64,000 nucleotides of DNA from positions 1 through 64,000 of the forward strand of contig MWDD01000005.1 of NCBI GenBank assembly GCA_002070375.1, read 5' to 3'. Source of the stretch: a bacterium ADurb.Bin157. Its GTDB lineage: Bacteria; Muiribacteriota; Ozemobacteria; Ozemobacterales; Ozemobacteraceae. Positions 10,403 through 18,766 of the stretch are shown in pieces. The position numbers and the translations under genes were made by a program. The notes below the pieces were generated by a model. It had not been told where the DNA came from. It saw nothing but the letters and a program-made list of their open reading frames with translations, and did no database searches. The first letter of the stretch is position 1; the number at the start of each line of letters is the position of its first letter.

Positions 10403-11813
10403 AAAAGACAACATACAATTTGAAGAATTAAAGCCTCTTGCGCGACAATGTTCAGGTAAGATATATGCTGATGTGCCTCTTAATTTTTTTGAAAATATTG
10501 ATGCACTTAAGAATTATGTTATAACTTTAAAAGAAATGGGTGTAAATACTTTGCTCATTTTACCTCATTTTTTACCTTCATTCTCGGCTTATGTTGTCAA
10601 AAACTATGAAAAACCTTGTAAGCTTTTCGGCACTTGGGAAATATTTGCAGATTTCATGAAATTTGTAAAAGATTTAGACATGGATCGCATGATCGATATT
10701 CCTTTTAATCACGCTGATTGGTCTGCTGATAATTTAAAAAGAGAATGGTTTATCAGTAGTGAATCAGGCGGCATTGAGGCCGGTGCAGATGATGAAGATG
10801 CCGACAAAAATAGAGTAAGAATAAACTGGGGTGCTTTTGTACTTGATAATTCAATAACAGAACTTCAAGATTATTGGCTTGAAAAGGTTATTTACCCGCA
10901 TATCGAAAAAATGCACGTAAACGCCATAAGAATTGACGCTGCCTGGGGGCTGGACAGAAAAGGCTTAAAACGTATAGTTTCAAAAACTAAGGCTAAGTTT
11001 GGAGACAAAGTTTGGTTTTTGGCAGAAAATTTAGGTATGGCAAAGCTGATTGAACTTGCAGAATCGGGCTTGGCTGCCGGAGCCGATCGTTTTTTCAACA
11101 ATATGTATTGGTATAGCGGCGGCCTCTACATTCCAACCGATATTTACACATTTTACAAACGATCTGAAGGGGCACCGACCTGCACCATTTACAGCAGCCA
11201 CGACACACTTTTCCCTGCAATGAAGGGATTGGCAAAGTTACGCTCAGATGAACTAAATGGGCTCAACGACAAAGGCATCGTGCGCAAATTTGTAGAATAC
11301 GAAAAGATTACATCACTCTCAGAATTGGAAGAAATGACGCAACAACGGGTTATTACATTGATGAAGCAAGATTTTGCCTTAGCTTCTTTGATGAGCTCAG
11401 ATGTAATGTTTGCTGCGGGCAGCGAAAAGGCGCTGTTTGAAAGAATAAATGTGTGCGATTCAAACGCCGATAGCTTCAAAAAAGGCATTGAATCAGACTT
11501 ACCCGGTTTTATGAAAACTATTCTTAGAATTAAAAGCTCAGAGCGTATTTTTAACGCAGAAGGGGTTGTTATACCCTTTGGCGCTTGGAAACCCGAAGAC
11601 AACGGAATCAAAGGCTATTTGAAAAGCACAGATGAAGGTAAACACTTGCTTGTTGCGGTAAACAATGCAAATTGCGATTTAGAGTGCAGGATACCCAAAA
11701 GAATGAGAAAGTTGGGCAAAGGCTGTGTTTATTCGGATAAGGGGCGGCAAATAACAAGTTTGCCCCAGAGAATGATTATTTCTAAGGGGCAAATTTTAAT
11801 AATTACGGCTTAA
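10392..11813 (+). CDS. GH13-type glycosidase (alpha-amylase superfamily) coupled to atpC
   Basis: This 473-aa protein has an alpha-amylase-like TIM barrel with all three acidic catalytic positions: D182 (nucleophile, NAIRIDAAW), E212 (acid/base, WFLAENLG) and H270-D271 (transition-state stabiliser, YSSHDT). Region I appears as IDIPFNHADW near residues 101-110. A small C-terminal beta domain follows. There is no signal peptide, so it acts on cytoplasmic alpha-glucan or maltodextrin; I cannot assign the exact GH13 subfamily or product. The ATG lies inside the end of atpC (11-bp overlap), so it is translated from the ATP synthase transcript. The operon begins with a debranching enzyme, which supports glycogen or dextrin mobilisation. 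Confidence 0.8.
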   Translation: MFYKKDNIQFEELKPLARQCSGKIYADVPLNFFENIDALKNYVITLKEMGVNTLLILPHFLPSFSAYVVKNYEKPCKLFGTWEIFADFMKFVKDLDMDRMIDIPFNHADWSADNLKREWFISSESGGIEAGADDEDADKNRVRINWGAFVLDNSITELQDYWLEKVIYPHIEKMHVNAIRIDAAWGLDRKGLKRIVSKTKAKFGDKVWFLAENLGMAKLIELAESGLAAGADRFFNNMYWYSGGLYIPTDIYTFYKRSEGAPTCTIYSSHDTLFPAMKGLAKLRSDELNGLNDKGIVRKFVEYEKITSLSELEEMTQQRVITLMKQDFALASLMSSDVMFAAGSEKALFERINVCDSNADSFKKGIESDLPGFMKTILRIKSSERIFNAEGVVIPFGAWKPEDNGIKGYLKSTDEGKHLLVAVNNANCDLECRIPKRMRKLGKGCVYSDKGRQITSLPQRMIISKGQILIITA

Positions 11814-11823
11814 TACGAGAGAA

Positions 11824-13170
11824 TCAGTATTTATAAATACTGCCGCCGATGTATTCTCTTATCAAAGCGTCTTTTGGAATAACTTCTTCGTCTGACCATT
11901 CTTTAACAGAATCAAGCAGGTCAAACACACGTTTTGCGCGGATATAAGCGTCTTGCCGCTTTGGATTGTCTTTATAATCTTTTACAAAATCAGGGAAGAA
12001 TTCAAAAAGATGCTTTTTATAAATCGGCAATTCATAGGGTAAAGAGCCATCAATAATGTGGTCTACAGATCCTAAGAACGGAATAATATGCTGAATTTCG
12101 GATCTTCTTACGTAATGCCAATGTTCGAGTGTCTGTCTGGGATTATAGCTTCTGTGCCAAGAGTCTCTTACCATTCTTCTTAAAAGTCTGATATCCGTCC
12201 AGCGAATAAAGTTAGAGTCGGCACCTCTTATTTGGCAGAGCGTTTCAATATAAAGCTTAAATTTTTGCTCGTTTGAGACGCTGCTTGTCATTGGTTCATA
12301 TAGGCCATGCAAGCTATCAAGCAAAAGAATTTGGTTTTTCTCAAGCTTCATGGGCGTAGTATGTTCTTCTCTTTTTCCTGTTTTAAAGTTGTAATGAGGC
12401 ATTTGAATTGTTTTGCCTTCTATAAGTTCGCCTAAGTGCCGATTAATAAGTTTTAAATCTATCGCTTCGGGTGTTTCAAAGTCGTAATCGCCAAATTCAT
12501 CTTTGGGGTGATGTTCTAAATTAAAATAATAATTGTCCAGTTCCATTGAGACCAGCTCGTATCCCATTTTTTTGAGGTGTTCGCCGATTTTTATGGTTGT
12601 AGTGGTTTTTCCCGAGCTTGACGGGCCTGCAATTATTACGATTCTGACCTTGTCGATTCTTGCGATTATTTTTTCAGCAGCTGAAGCTACATCAGCATTG
12701 TATTTTTCTGTTACTTCTTGTATTAACTGCGGATAAGTGCCATCTTCAATTCGCTTATTAATATGTTCAATAGTAAAGCAATTGTGGTCTATTGCCCAAT
12801 TAAGAACCTGCCAAATTTTCTTGTATGGTATATTTCCTTCAGATGAAAATGTAGTTTTCTCTTTGCCTTCTCTTAGTTTATTATGCTCATAACGGTAAAG
12901 TATAAAGGCTTTTGCTGTTCTTGCGTGCCCCGCTTCGATCAGCTCGCGCTCTATAATATCTTGCACCTCTTCAACGCTATGATACGAACCCGGCTTTTGG
13001 CTTAATTCAAGTTGATGCACAACTTTATCAGCAAGTATTTCGGCTAATCTTCTGTCTTCTCCGCCAACTTCGACAGCGGCCTTGAATATAGCGTTCACTA
13101 TTTGTTCTTTTTTAAAGTTTACGACTCTTCCGTTGCGTTTAACGATTTTTTCTACTTTTGCTACAGTCAT
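11824..13170 (-). CDS. ATP-cone domain fused to a uridine kinase-like P-loop kinase
   Basis: This 448-aa protein starts with an ATP-cone (about residues 5-100; KRNGRVVNFKKEQIVNAI is typical), the nucleotide-sensing module of ribonucleotide reductases and NrdR. A linker (about 105-175) is followed by a Udk/phosphoribulokinase-like kinase with P-loop GPSSSGKTT at 182-190, an ELDNYYF substrate segment and a LLLDSLHGLYEP Walker-B-like strand. The cone suggests allosteric control by ATP or dATP. The substrate is unknown: uridine or another nucleoside is possible, and archaeal 2-phosphoglycerate kinases also carry an ATP-cone. GAGGT lies 6 bp before the ATG. It is probably the last gene of the ygfK-to-kinase run, 52 bp after the SLBB gene. 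Confidence 0.78.
   Translation of the reverse strand: MTVAKVEKIVKRNGRVVNFKKEQIVNAIFKAAVEVGGEDRRLAEILADKVVHQLELSQKPGSYHSVEEVQDIIERELIEAGHARTAKAFILYRYEHNKLREGKEKTTFSSEGNIPYKKIWQVLNWAIDHNCFTIEHINKRIEDGTYPQLIQEVTEKYNADVASAAEKIIARIDKVRIVIIAGPSSSGKTTTTIKIGEHLKKMGYELVSMELDNYYFNLEHHPKDEFGDYDFETPEAIDLKLINRHLGELIEGKTIQMPHYNFKTGKREEHTTPMKLEKNQILLLDSLHGLYEPMTSSVSNEQKFKLYIETLCQIRGADSNFIRWTDIRLLRRMVRDSWHRSYNPRQTLEHWHYVRRSEIQHIIPFLGSVDHIIDGSLPYELPIYKKHLFEFFPDFVKDYKDNPKRQDAYIRAKRVFDLLDSVKEWSDEEVIPKDALIREYIGGSIYKY
11825..11842. repeat. Perfect 18-bp palindrome at a convergent gene junction
   Basis: CAGTATTTATAAATACTG is self-complementary over its full length. It lies immediately after the GH13 stop (11813) and overlaps the last codons of the convergent kinase gene (stop at 11824). 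It could end transcription weakly in both directions or bind a dimeric protein, but it lacks a GC-rich stem and T-run, so no role is claimed. Confidence 0.6.
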
Positions 13171-13222
13171 TTTTTACCTCGATTCTGCATACTTAGACCT
13201 GCAATCTTTTAAGAAAGACTTA

Positions 13223-15904
13223 TTAATTGTCATTTATAACTTTATAAGTCACAGCCAAATTACCCAAAATACCGGCAATATTTGATATTTCTTTCATGGT
13301 ATTAGGTTTAACAACCTTTGCTTTTGGCGGGACAAGAATAATATCTCCCCGTTCAATTTTTCTTACATCTCTCATTCTGAGAACTTCACCGCCGGCCCTT
13401 ACTACAAGAGATCTTCGGTGGTCGGATGCATTTGTAAAACCGCCGGCTTTTTTGATGTAGTATCCTGCCGAAGTATTTCGTGTATTATAAAGTATCGTAG
13501 TAGGGTTCATCACAGCGCCCACAATTGAGATAGTGTGCGGTATCACCGGAATCGTTATTTGATCGCCGTCAAGAAGAGCGATGTCTTCATAATCTTCCGC
13601 GCGTTTTTCTGTAACATCTCTTAATGGTACCGGAATTCTGACCATTTTGTTTCCGAATTCCTTTGATTTCATTTCAATTTCGCTAAATACGGAGCTTTGA
13701 GCCTTAGTTAAATCTTGAGCGAGTTCTCCGGACTCAACAGAGCTACTTTCAAACACTTGAGCGGTAACAGTTTTCATTCCCACGCTGCTTCTGAGTTCAC
13801 CGTCTATTTTAGCGCCCGCTCTGAGCAAATCAGCTCTTAAATCAAGAGTTGCTTGCCTGTACAAATCGTTTTGCATAGCCTGAGCTGTTTCTATTTGATT
13901 TTGGGAAGTTATGTGCTCGGCCTTTCTCATGAATACGCAGCCTTCCGCGAAGGCCATGCTTGTTAATCCGCCCGCTCTTTCGATAAGACTTGAAAGCTTT
14001 TCGCCTCTGTATTTTAAAGCATAGGGCCCCGGTCTTTTAACTTGCCCTTTAAGCACTACCACATCAGCCTCGATACGTTTTTCCATGTTTGAGGGTAAAC
14101 TAATTCTGTCTAATGCCTTAAGTTCAATATTATCGGCTGACTTCGCGTTATTTAAAGCATTTTTTATATTAACGCGTATTATATTGACTTCATTTTTTTC
14201 GCCAATTCTTGCAATTTCGGCTATTCCGTCAGCATCTACAGTTAAACCGCGCGCCTTAACAACAAGATCAACCAAAGTCATGCCCGTTCTGTATATGTAT
14301 CTGCCGGGTCTGCGAATTGCACCGTCAATGCTTATTCTCAATACATCAGACTTAACTTCTTCTTCTGCAAAAATTCTCACGATGTCAAAGGGTAACAACA
14401 CATGATTATGAGCTTTATCGCCTGCCATTGCAAAAGTCAGATTAAAGCCCAAAATTTGTTGTTTTCCGCTTTCTAATTTTCTATAAATTTGCCCTCTTAT
14501 CATGTTGGCTTCTTCTTTAATTATCCCCCCCGCCCTTTCGATCAGTTCTTTCACAGTTAAAGACTTACCGATCGCATATTTGCCGGGCCTGTTTACGGGG
14601 CCTTCAATTTTCACATTATTGCCAACAAGCTCAATCGCTTGATCAATTTTAATTTCATCGCCGCTCTTCATTACAAAAGCCTCTAATGCCTGTCTATCGT
14701 TTAATTCCACGTCAAAAGCAAGTCGTGGCTCAGTGCCGTTCCATCTTGTAATGCTGACTCTTCCGGAATAGGCGTTCGGAAGTATTCCGCCGGCCATTTC
14801 AATAACCTTTGCTAAGGTTGTTTCTTCTGTAATTTCATATACAGCCGGTCGCGCTATCAAGCCCCCCGCAATTATACGTTTTCTGGCCATAGGCACAAAA
14901 ATCGTGTCTCCGTTTGCGATTGAAACATCTTGTCTGCGGTCTCCGGTGAGAAAATAATCATACAAATCAATCTTTTTTTCTTTTCCGTTTTGCCCTATCA
15001 CGCTGATATTGCGCATTGAACCGCGTCTGGTGGGTCCTCCCGACTGATAAAGCACAGAAAATGCGGTAGAAAGCCCCGAAACTATCATGGCGCCCGGCTG
15101 CTCTACTTCTCCGGTTACAAAAACCTGTATTGTGCGAACTTTTGTTAAAGTTGCCTGCCCCTTAAAATGTTTAAACTTTTCACTTAATCGGCCGACAACG
15201 ACTTCTTCCAGTCTTTTGACCGTCATACCCGTAACCTGAATAACCCCAAGCATCGGAACATAAATCTGCCCCTCGGGGTTAATCTGCATATCGTAAATTG
15301 TTTGATCGCCTATATCTGACCAAATAATAATTTTAACTTCGTCACCCGCACCCAATTTATAATCAGACGGAGCTAGCCCCTCAAACAGGCTTGCACGGTC
15401 TATTTTACCGGAATCAAAGAAATCTTTGCCAAAGTGCTTTAAAACCACTTCGCTGTCCATTCTTCTTTGTACTTCTCTTTCAATATCTGCCGACTCTAAA
15501 GACTCAATGCTTTGATTTCTTAAATCGTCGGCTTCGTTATAAAACTTATCGGTTGCGGCAGCTCCGACTTCGAGTTTTGCTCTTCTTTCGCTGAGAACTT
15601 CTTTTCGTGTTTTTTCATAAAGCTGTTTTTCAAGCTCTTGCAGTCTCATTTTTACGTATGCTTGGCTATTTTTATCTAAGAAATATTCATTTCTTTGGTT
15701 AAAGTCAGGTTTTGTCAGTTCGACATATGGGTCTCTCTGCACTCTTTCGCCGAATTCATCGTTGCCTTTTCTTATTTTTGCAGTTTCTGCGAGCGTATTT
15801 GCCAAAGCCCGCCCATCTGTTCTTTTATAATCTGAATACTGCGCATAAGCAGTTGTCGAAACAAATATAATATATATGCCAATTAACACCAAAAAACGCT
15901 TCAT
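13223..15904 (-). CDS. Large SLBB-domain polysaccharide export protein (Wza-like, secreted)
   Basis: This 893-aa exported protein begins with a signal peptide (residues 1-22, ending AYA). An upstream in-frame extension to 15958 is rejected because the signal peptide starts at the ATG 15904, preceded by GGGAAAAG. A charged helical region (about 40-165) leads into a Poly_export domain (LGAGDEVKIIIW, then QINPEGQIYVPMLG, roughly 180-260). About six SLBB modules follow, each with a V-G-V-PG-Y--- T --- L I--AGG pattern (for example QVKRPGPYAL and GPVNRPGKYAI). Such proteins form the periplasmic/outer-membrane channel for capsule or exopolysaccharide. No Wzc- or ABC-type partner is adjacent; galE, kdsA and rfbB nearby supply sugar precursors. 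Confidence 0.86.
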   Translation of the reverse strand: MKRFLVLIGIYIIFVSTTAYAQYSDYKRTDGRALANTLAETAKIRKGNDEFGERVQRDPYVELTKPDFNQRNEYFLDKNSQAYVKMRLQELEKQLYEKTRKEVLSERRAKLEVGAAATDKFYNEADDLRNQSIESLESADIEREVQRRMDSEVVLKHFGKDFFDSGKIDRASLFEGLAPSDYKLGAGDEVKIIIWSDIGDQTIYDMQINPEGQIYVPMLGVIQVTGMTVKRLEEVVVGRLSEKFKHFKGQATLTKVRTIQVFVTGEVEQPGAMIVSGLSTAFSVLYQSGGPTRRGSMRNISVIGQNGKEKKIDLYDYFLTGDRRQDVSIANGDTIFVPMARKRIIAGGLIARPAVYEITEETTLAKVIEMAGGILPNAYSGRVSITRWNGTEPRLAFDVELNDRQALEAFVMKSGDEIKIDQAIELVGNNVKIEGPVNRPGKYAIGKSLTVKELIERAGGIIKEEANMIRGQIYRKLESGKQQILGFNLTFAMAGDKAHNHVLLPFDIVRIFAEEEVKSDVLRISIDGAIRRPGRYIYRTGMTLVDLVVKARGLTVDADGIAEIARIGEKNEVNIIRVNIKNALNNAKSADNIELKALDRISLPSNMEKRIEADVVVLKGQVKRPGPYALKYRGEKLSSLIERAGGLTSMAFAEGCVFMRKAEHITSQNQIETAQAMQNDLYRQATLDLRADLLRAGAKIDGELRSSVGMKTVTAQVFESSSVESGELAQDLTKAQSSVFSEIEMKSKEFGNKMVRIPVPLRDVTEKRAEDYEDIALLDGDQITIPVIPHTISIVGAVMNPTTILYNTRNTSAGYYIKKAGGFTNASDHRRSLVVRAGGEVLRMRDVRKIERGDIILVPPKAKVVKPNTMKEISNIAGILGNLAVTYKVINDN

Positions 15905-15982
15905 AAACTTTTCCCAACCTAATTTTATTATTAAAAACCACACAAAATAATAACACACTTAATATTAAAGGTATATAACTTT

Positions 15983-16279
15983 TTAGCCCTGCTGTCTGTT
16001 TCTGTCAAGACTGTAGATCTGTGCTAATATTTCTGCCATAGCGCTCCATAGCTCTGTCGGTATCTCTACCCCGGCCGGCACTTTTGCGAGTGATTCGGCC
16101 AAAGCCTTATTCTCTCTTAACGGAACATCGTTTTCTTGTGCCAATTCAATGATTTTTTGAGCGAGCAAACCGCGCCCCGAAGCCACAACCTTAGGCACTT
16201 CACCCTCAGATCCGAAAGCGTATTTAACCGCAATAGCTATAGAATCGTATTTTATCTTTAAATCGTCTTTTTTTTCCAT
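15983..16279 (-). CDS. FlhB C-terminal-like export switch protein (YlqH/FhlB type)
   Basis: This 98-aa soluble protein matches the cytoplasmic domain of FlhB/EscU export-gate proteins without the membrane part. It shows IAVKYAF, VPKVVASGRGLLAQKIIELA and VPLRENKALAESL. The autocleavage NPTH motif of full-length FlhB is not present; the equivalent position reads G-EVPKVVA. B. subtilis YlqH is a similar stand-alone paralogue encoded after rnhB and ylqG. Here the order is the same: rnhB, FliK-like, then this gene, which starts directly after the FliK-like stop. The family call is strong; the function (possibly modulation of a secretion gate elsewhere in the genome) is inferred. Confidence 0.82.
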   Translation of the reverse strand: MEKKDDLKIKYDSIAIAVKYAFGSEGEVPKVVASGRGLLAQKIIELAQENDVPLRENKALAESLAKVPAGVEIPTELWSAMAEILAQIYSLDRNRQQG

Positions 16280-17332
16280 TTATGCTTTTAAATCCAATAC
16301 AGGTTTTACTCTCGAGGGCTTTTCTTCTTTTGCCTTTGGCAAAACAAAAAAATTCTTAACAGGTTCTGCCGACTTAACGCTTATATCAACAAAATCAAAG
16401 TCTGATGTACTTAAAATATTATCTCTAAGCGGCTGAATGATAGTTTTAATAGGTTCCACACTTACTTCTTCGACACTGAATTTAACCCAAAGTTTCCTTT
16501 TTAAACTATTTATATTCACTGATATTTGGCCTAAAGTCGGCGGGGTCACCATCAATCTTAGACTAAATCCATTTTCGACATTATTGCTCCCGGGCACAAA
16601 AGCTTCACCTTCAAGGGTGTCAGGCACATCAGTTCCGTGCCAAAAAAGCGGCCATTGAAAAAAGATCTGTCCTTCTCCGGCTATTCCGGGTAATTTAGAC
16701 ATTACTTCTTGAAATACCAAATCAGAAGCAAAATTTTCTGTTACCAAAGCCAACTTTTGCCCCAACTCCTTGTTTCCGCCGATTCCTTCCGCAATAATCT
16801 TGCGCAGCATATCAAGCATCTGCCCTTCTCCCCAGGCTTTTTTCATGCCTTCAAACATGCTTTTGTCCATTGTTGCGAAAAGGTTGTCAAACCTCAGTTT
16901 TCCTTTTAAATAGTCGGAAGCGGTTTTGAGCATTTCTATCGGCAACTTTTTCGCCGTCATCAGTGCAATAAGCTCTGTATCGTTTTTTGCCCATTCGGGA
17001 AGTTGCTTAGCATATTCGGCGGCTGTTTTTGCATTTTCAGCCGTAACTGCAACTCCGTAATCTTTCATTGAAGCTTTTAATTCTTCTGAAGGAGCATTTG
17101 GAGTTTTCGAATCAGAGGTGGTAATTATTGCCAAGTCAGGCTTTGAACCGTCGTTAATCTTTGCCAACTCGTGCTTTCCGGGCTTTGACTCGTCGCTGAT
17201 TTTTGTCAATTCGGGTTTTGCCGGTTTTGATTCATCGTTAATCTTTACTAATTCAGCCTTCTTGGAGTTTGCCGAATCAGAGGCATCTTTAATTAATTTA
17301 AGTTTATTATTGCCTATTGATGATATTGTCAT
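16280..17332 (-). CDS. FliK/YlqG-like hook-length-control family protein
   Basis: This 350-aa protein has a disordered N-terminus containing a 14-residue tandem repeat (about 27-66), a helical middle, and a C-terminal domain (about 245-335) with the Flg_hook pattern: LRLMVTPPTLGQISVNI, then KLWVKFSVE and IIQPLRDNIL. FliK-type proteins measure length and switch substrate specificity through FlhB, fitting the FlhB-like gene that follows directly. It overlaps the end of rnhB by 26 bp. No other flagellar or type III genes lie in this window. The distant B. subtilis equivalent YlqG occupies the same place. The family assignment is by pattern and synteny. Confidence 0.7.
   Translation of the reverse strand: MTISSIGNNKLKLIKDASDSANSKKAELVKINDESKPAKPELTKISDESKPGKHELAKINDGSKPDLAIITTSDSKTPNAPSEELKASMKDYGVAVTAENAKTAAEYAKQLPEWAKNDTELIALMTAKKLPIEMLKTASDYLKGKLRFDNLFATMDKSMFEGMKKAWGEGQMLDMLRKIIAEGIGGNKELGQKLALVTENFASDLVFQEVMSKLPGIAGEGQIFFQWPLFWHGTDVPDTLEGEAFVPGSNNVENGFSLRLMVTPPTLGQISVNINSLKRKLWVKFSVEEVSVEPIKTIIQPLRDNILSTSDFDFVDISVKSAEPVKNFFVLPKAKEEKPSRVKPVLDLKA
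17135..17254 (-). repeat. 42-bp in-frame tandem repeat in the FliK-like gene
   Basis: Nearly three copies of a 42-bp unit encode ELVKINDESKPAKP, ELTKISDESKPGKH and ELAKINDGSKPDL (residues about 27-66). Copies differ at several codons, so this is an older expansion. Copy-number change would keep the reading frame and alter the length of the flexible N-terminus. Confidence 0.75.
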
Positions 17333-17954
17333 TTATTGCTTTAATCGGTGCATAAGATTTTCGGTGAATTTCGCAAGGTCCCAACTTATTTAAGCAGTCA
17401 ACATGAAGCTTAGTTCCGTATCCCATGTGTTTTTCAAAGCCATAACCCGGGTATTTTAAAGCCATTTCTTCCATTAGCAAATCTCTGCTTTCTTTTGCCA
17501 ATATTGAAGCAGCGGCTACCGAAGCGCTTATGGTTTCACCTTTGACGAAAGCCTGATGCGGAATACCTAACTCAAGCAGTTTGGGCAATTTTATGCAGTC
17601 GAGCAAAATGTAATCTGGTTCGGGGTTAAGCTGTTTTAAAGCTCTGTCAAAAGCAAGTCTTGTGGCTTCCAAAATATTGATTTTGTCAATTTCTTCAGGG
17701 CTTGCCATGCCGATCCCATATGTTATGGCATGCTCAATAATTTCTTTATAAAGTTTTTGTCTTTTTTTTCGGCTCAATTTTTTTGAATCATCGAGTCCCG
17801 GAATTTTAAAATTTGTTGGCAAAACAACCATCGCGGCACACACAGGGCCTGCCCAAGGGCCTCTGCCCGCTTCGTCTCCGCCCGCAACAACTGCATAGCC
17901 TTCTGAATGGGCGATATCTTCGTATTTATAATGATCTGTTATTTCTAAACTCAT
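17307..17954 (-). CDS. rnhB: Ribonuclease HII
   Basis: RNase HII (215 aa) removes ribonucleotides embedded in DNA and RNA primers. The catalytic DEAGRG motif with WAGPVCAA follows at about residues 27-42, then LDDSKKLS, the central YILLDCIKLP strand supplying the third aspartate, and the ASILAKESRD segment with the fourth. All metal ligands appear present. The start ATG shares its A with the kdsA stop (TAATG), and the 3' end overlaps the FliK-like gene by 26 bp, so the three are translationally coupled. Confidence 0.95.
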   Translation of the reverse strand: MSLEITDHYKYEDIAHSEGYAVVAGGDEAGRGPWAGPVCAAMVVLPTNFKIPGLDDSKKLSRKKRQKLYKEIIEHAITYGIGMASPEEIDKINILEATRLAFDRALKQLNPEPDYILLDCIKLPKLLELGIPHQAFVKGETISASVAAASILAKESRDLLMEEMALKYPGYGFEKHMGYGTKLHVDCLNKLGPCEIHRKSYAPIKAINDNIINRQ

Positions 17955-18766
17955 TATTCTGCGACAGCCATTTTAATATGTTTAAGTTGTTTTATAAGTG
18001 GTTCAAGTTCAGTCAAAGGGAGTATATTATCGGCATCTGAGGGTGATTCTTCGGGTCTTGGGTGCACTTCTAAGAACAAGCCGTCTACACTGCCTGTTGC
18101 CATTGCCGCTCGCGCTAATGCGCCGATATATTCTCTTTGGCCTCCGGTCTTTGCTCCACCCGAGCTTGGCAGCTGTAAAGAGTGGGTAGCGTCGTAAACA
18201 ACCGCGTCTGCATATTCCTTCATAATTGGGAATGATCGCATATCGACAACTAAATTACCGTAACCGAAAGATGCTCCTCGTTCTGTTAACATGACTTCAG
18301 AAGCGCTATTAACGGCGCGCACCTTTTCAACAAGATGCTTTGTGGCCCAAGGCGACATGAATTGGCCTTTTTTAATGTTAACTATTTTGCCGGTAGCGGC
18401 GGCGGCCTCTGTTAAATCAGTTTGCCTGCAAAGAAAGGCGGGAATCTGCAAAATATCGCACACCCCGGCTACTTTTTCGGCTTGCAATGGGTCGTGAATG
18501 TCGGTCAAAACGGGAAGATTTAAATTTCTTTTGATTTCGTCTAATATTTCGAGGCCTTTATCGATTCCCGGGCCTCTGAAGGAATCGCCGGAGGTTCTGT
18601 TAGCTTTATCGAAGCTAGCCTTAAAAATAACGGGGATGCCAAGTTTAAGCCCGACTTGCTTTATGTGTTCCGCAATTGAAAAACAAAGTTCTTTTGTTTG
18701 AATAACACAAGGCCCTGCGATTAAAAAAAACGGAGTATTATCAGAGAATTCTTTTATATTTAACAT
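17954..18766 (-). CDS. kdsA: 3-deoxy-D-manno-octulosonate 8-phosphate synthase (metal-dependent type)
   Basis: KdsA (270 aa) condenses phosphoenolpyruvate with arabinose 5-phosphate to make Kdo-8-phosphate for the lipopolysaccharide inner core. Its presence implies an outer membrane. The substrate loops FKASFDKANRTS, PVLTDIHDP and the KKGQFMSPW segment are present. Residue C20 in IAGPCVIQT occupies the metal-ligand position, marking the metal-dependent class (as in Aquifex) rather than the metal-free E. coli class; H-, E- and D-ligands occur in VYDATHSLQ, LFLEVHP and DADN. It starts right after the galE stop and shares 1 bp with rnhB. Confidence 0.95.
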   Translation of the reverse strand: MLNIKEFSDNTPFFLIAGPCVIQTKELCFSIAEHIKQVGLKLGIPVIFKASFDKANRTSGDSFRGPGIDKGLEILDEIKRNLNLPVLTDIHDPLQAEKVAGVCDILQIPAFLCRQTDLTEAAAATGKIVNIKKGQFMSPWATKHLVEKVRAVNSASEVMLTERGASFGYGNLVVDMRSFPIMKEYADAVVYDATHSLQLPSSGGAKTGGQREYIGALARAAMATGSVDGLFLEVHPRPEESPSDADNILPLTELEPLIKQLKHIKMAVAE

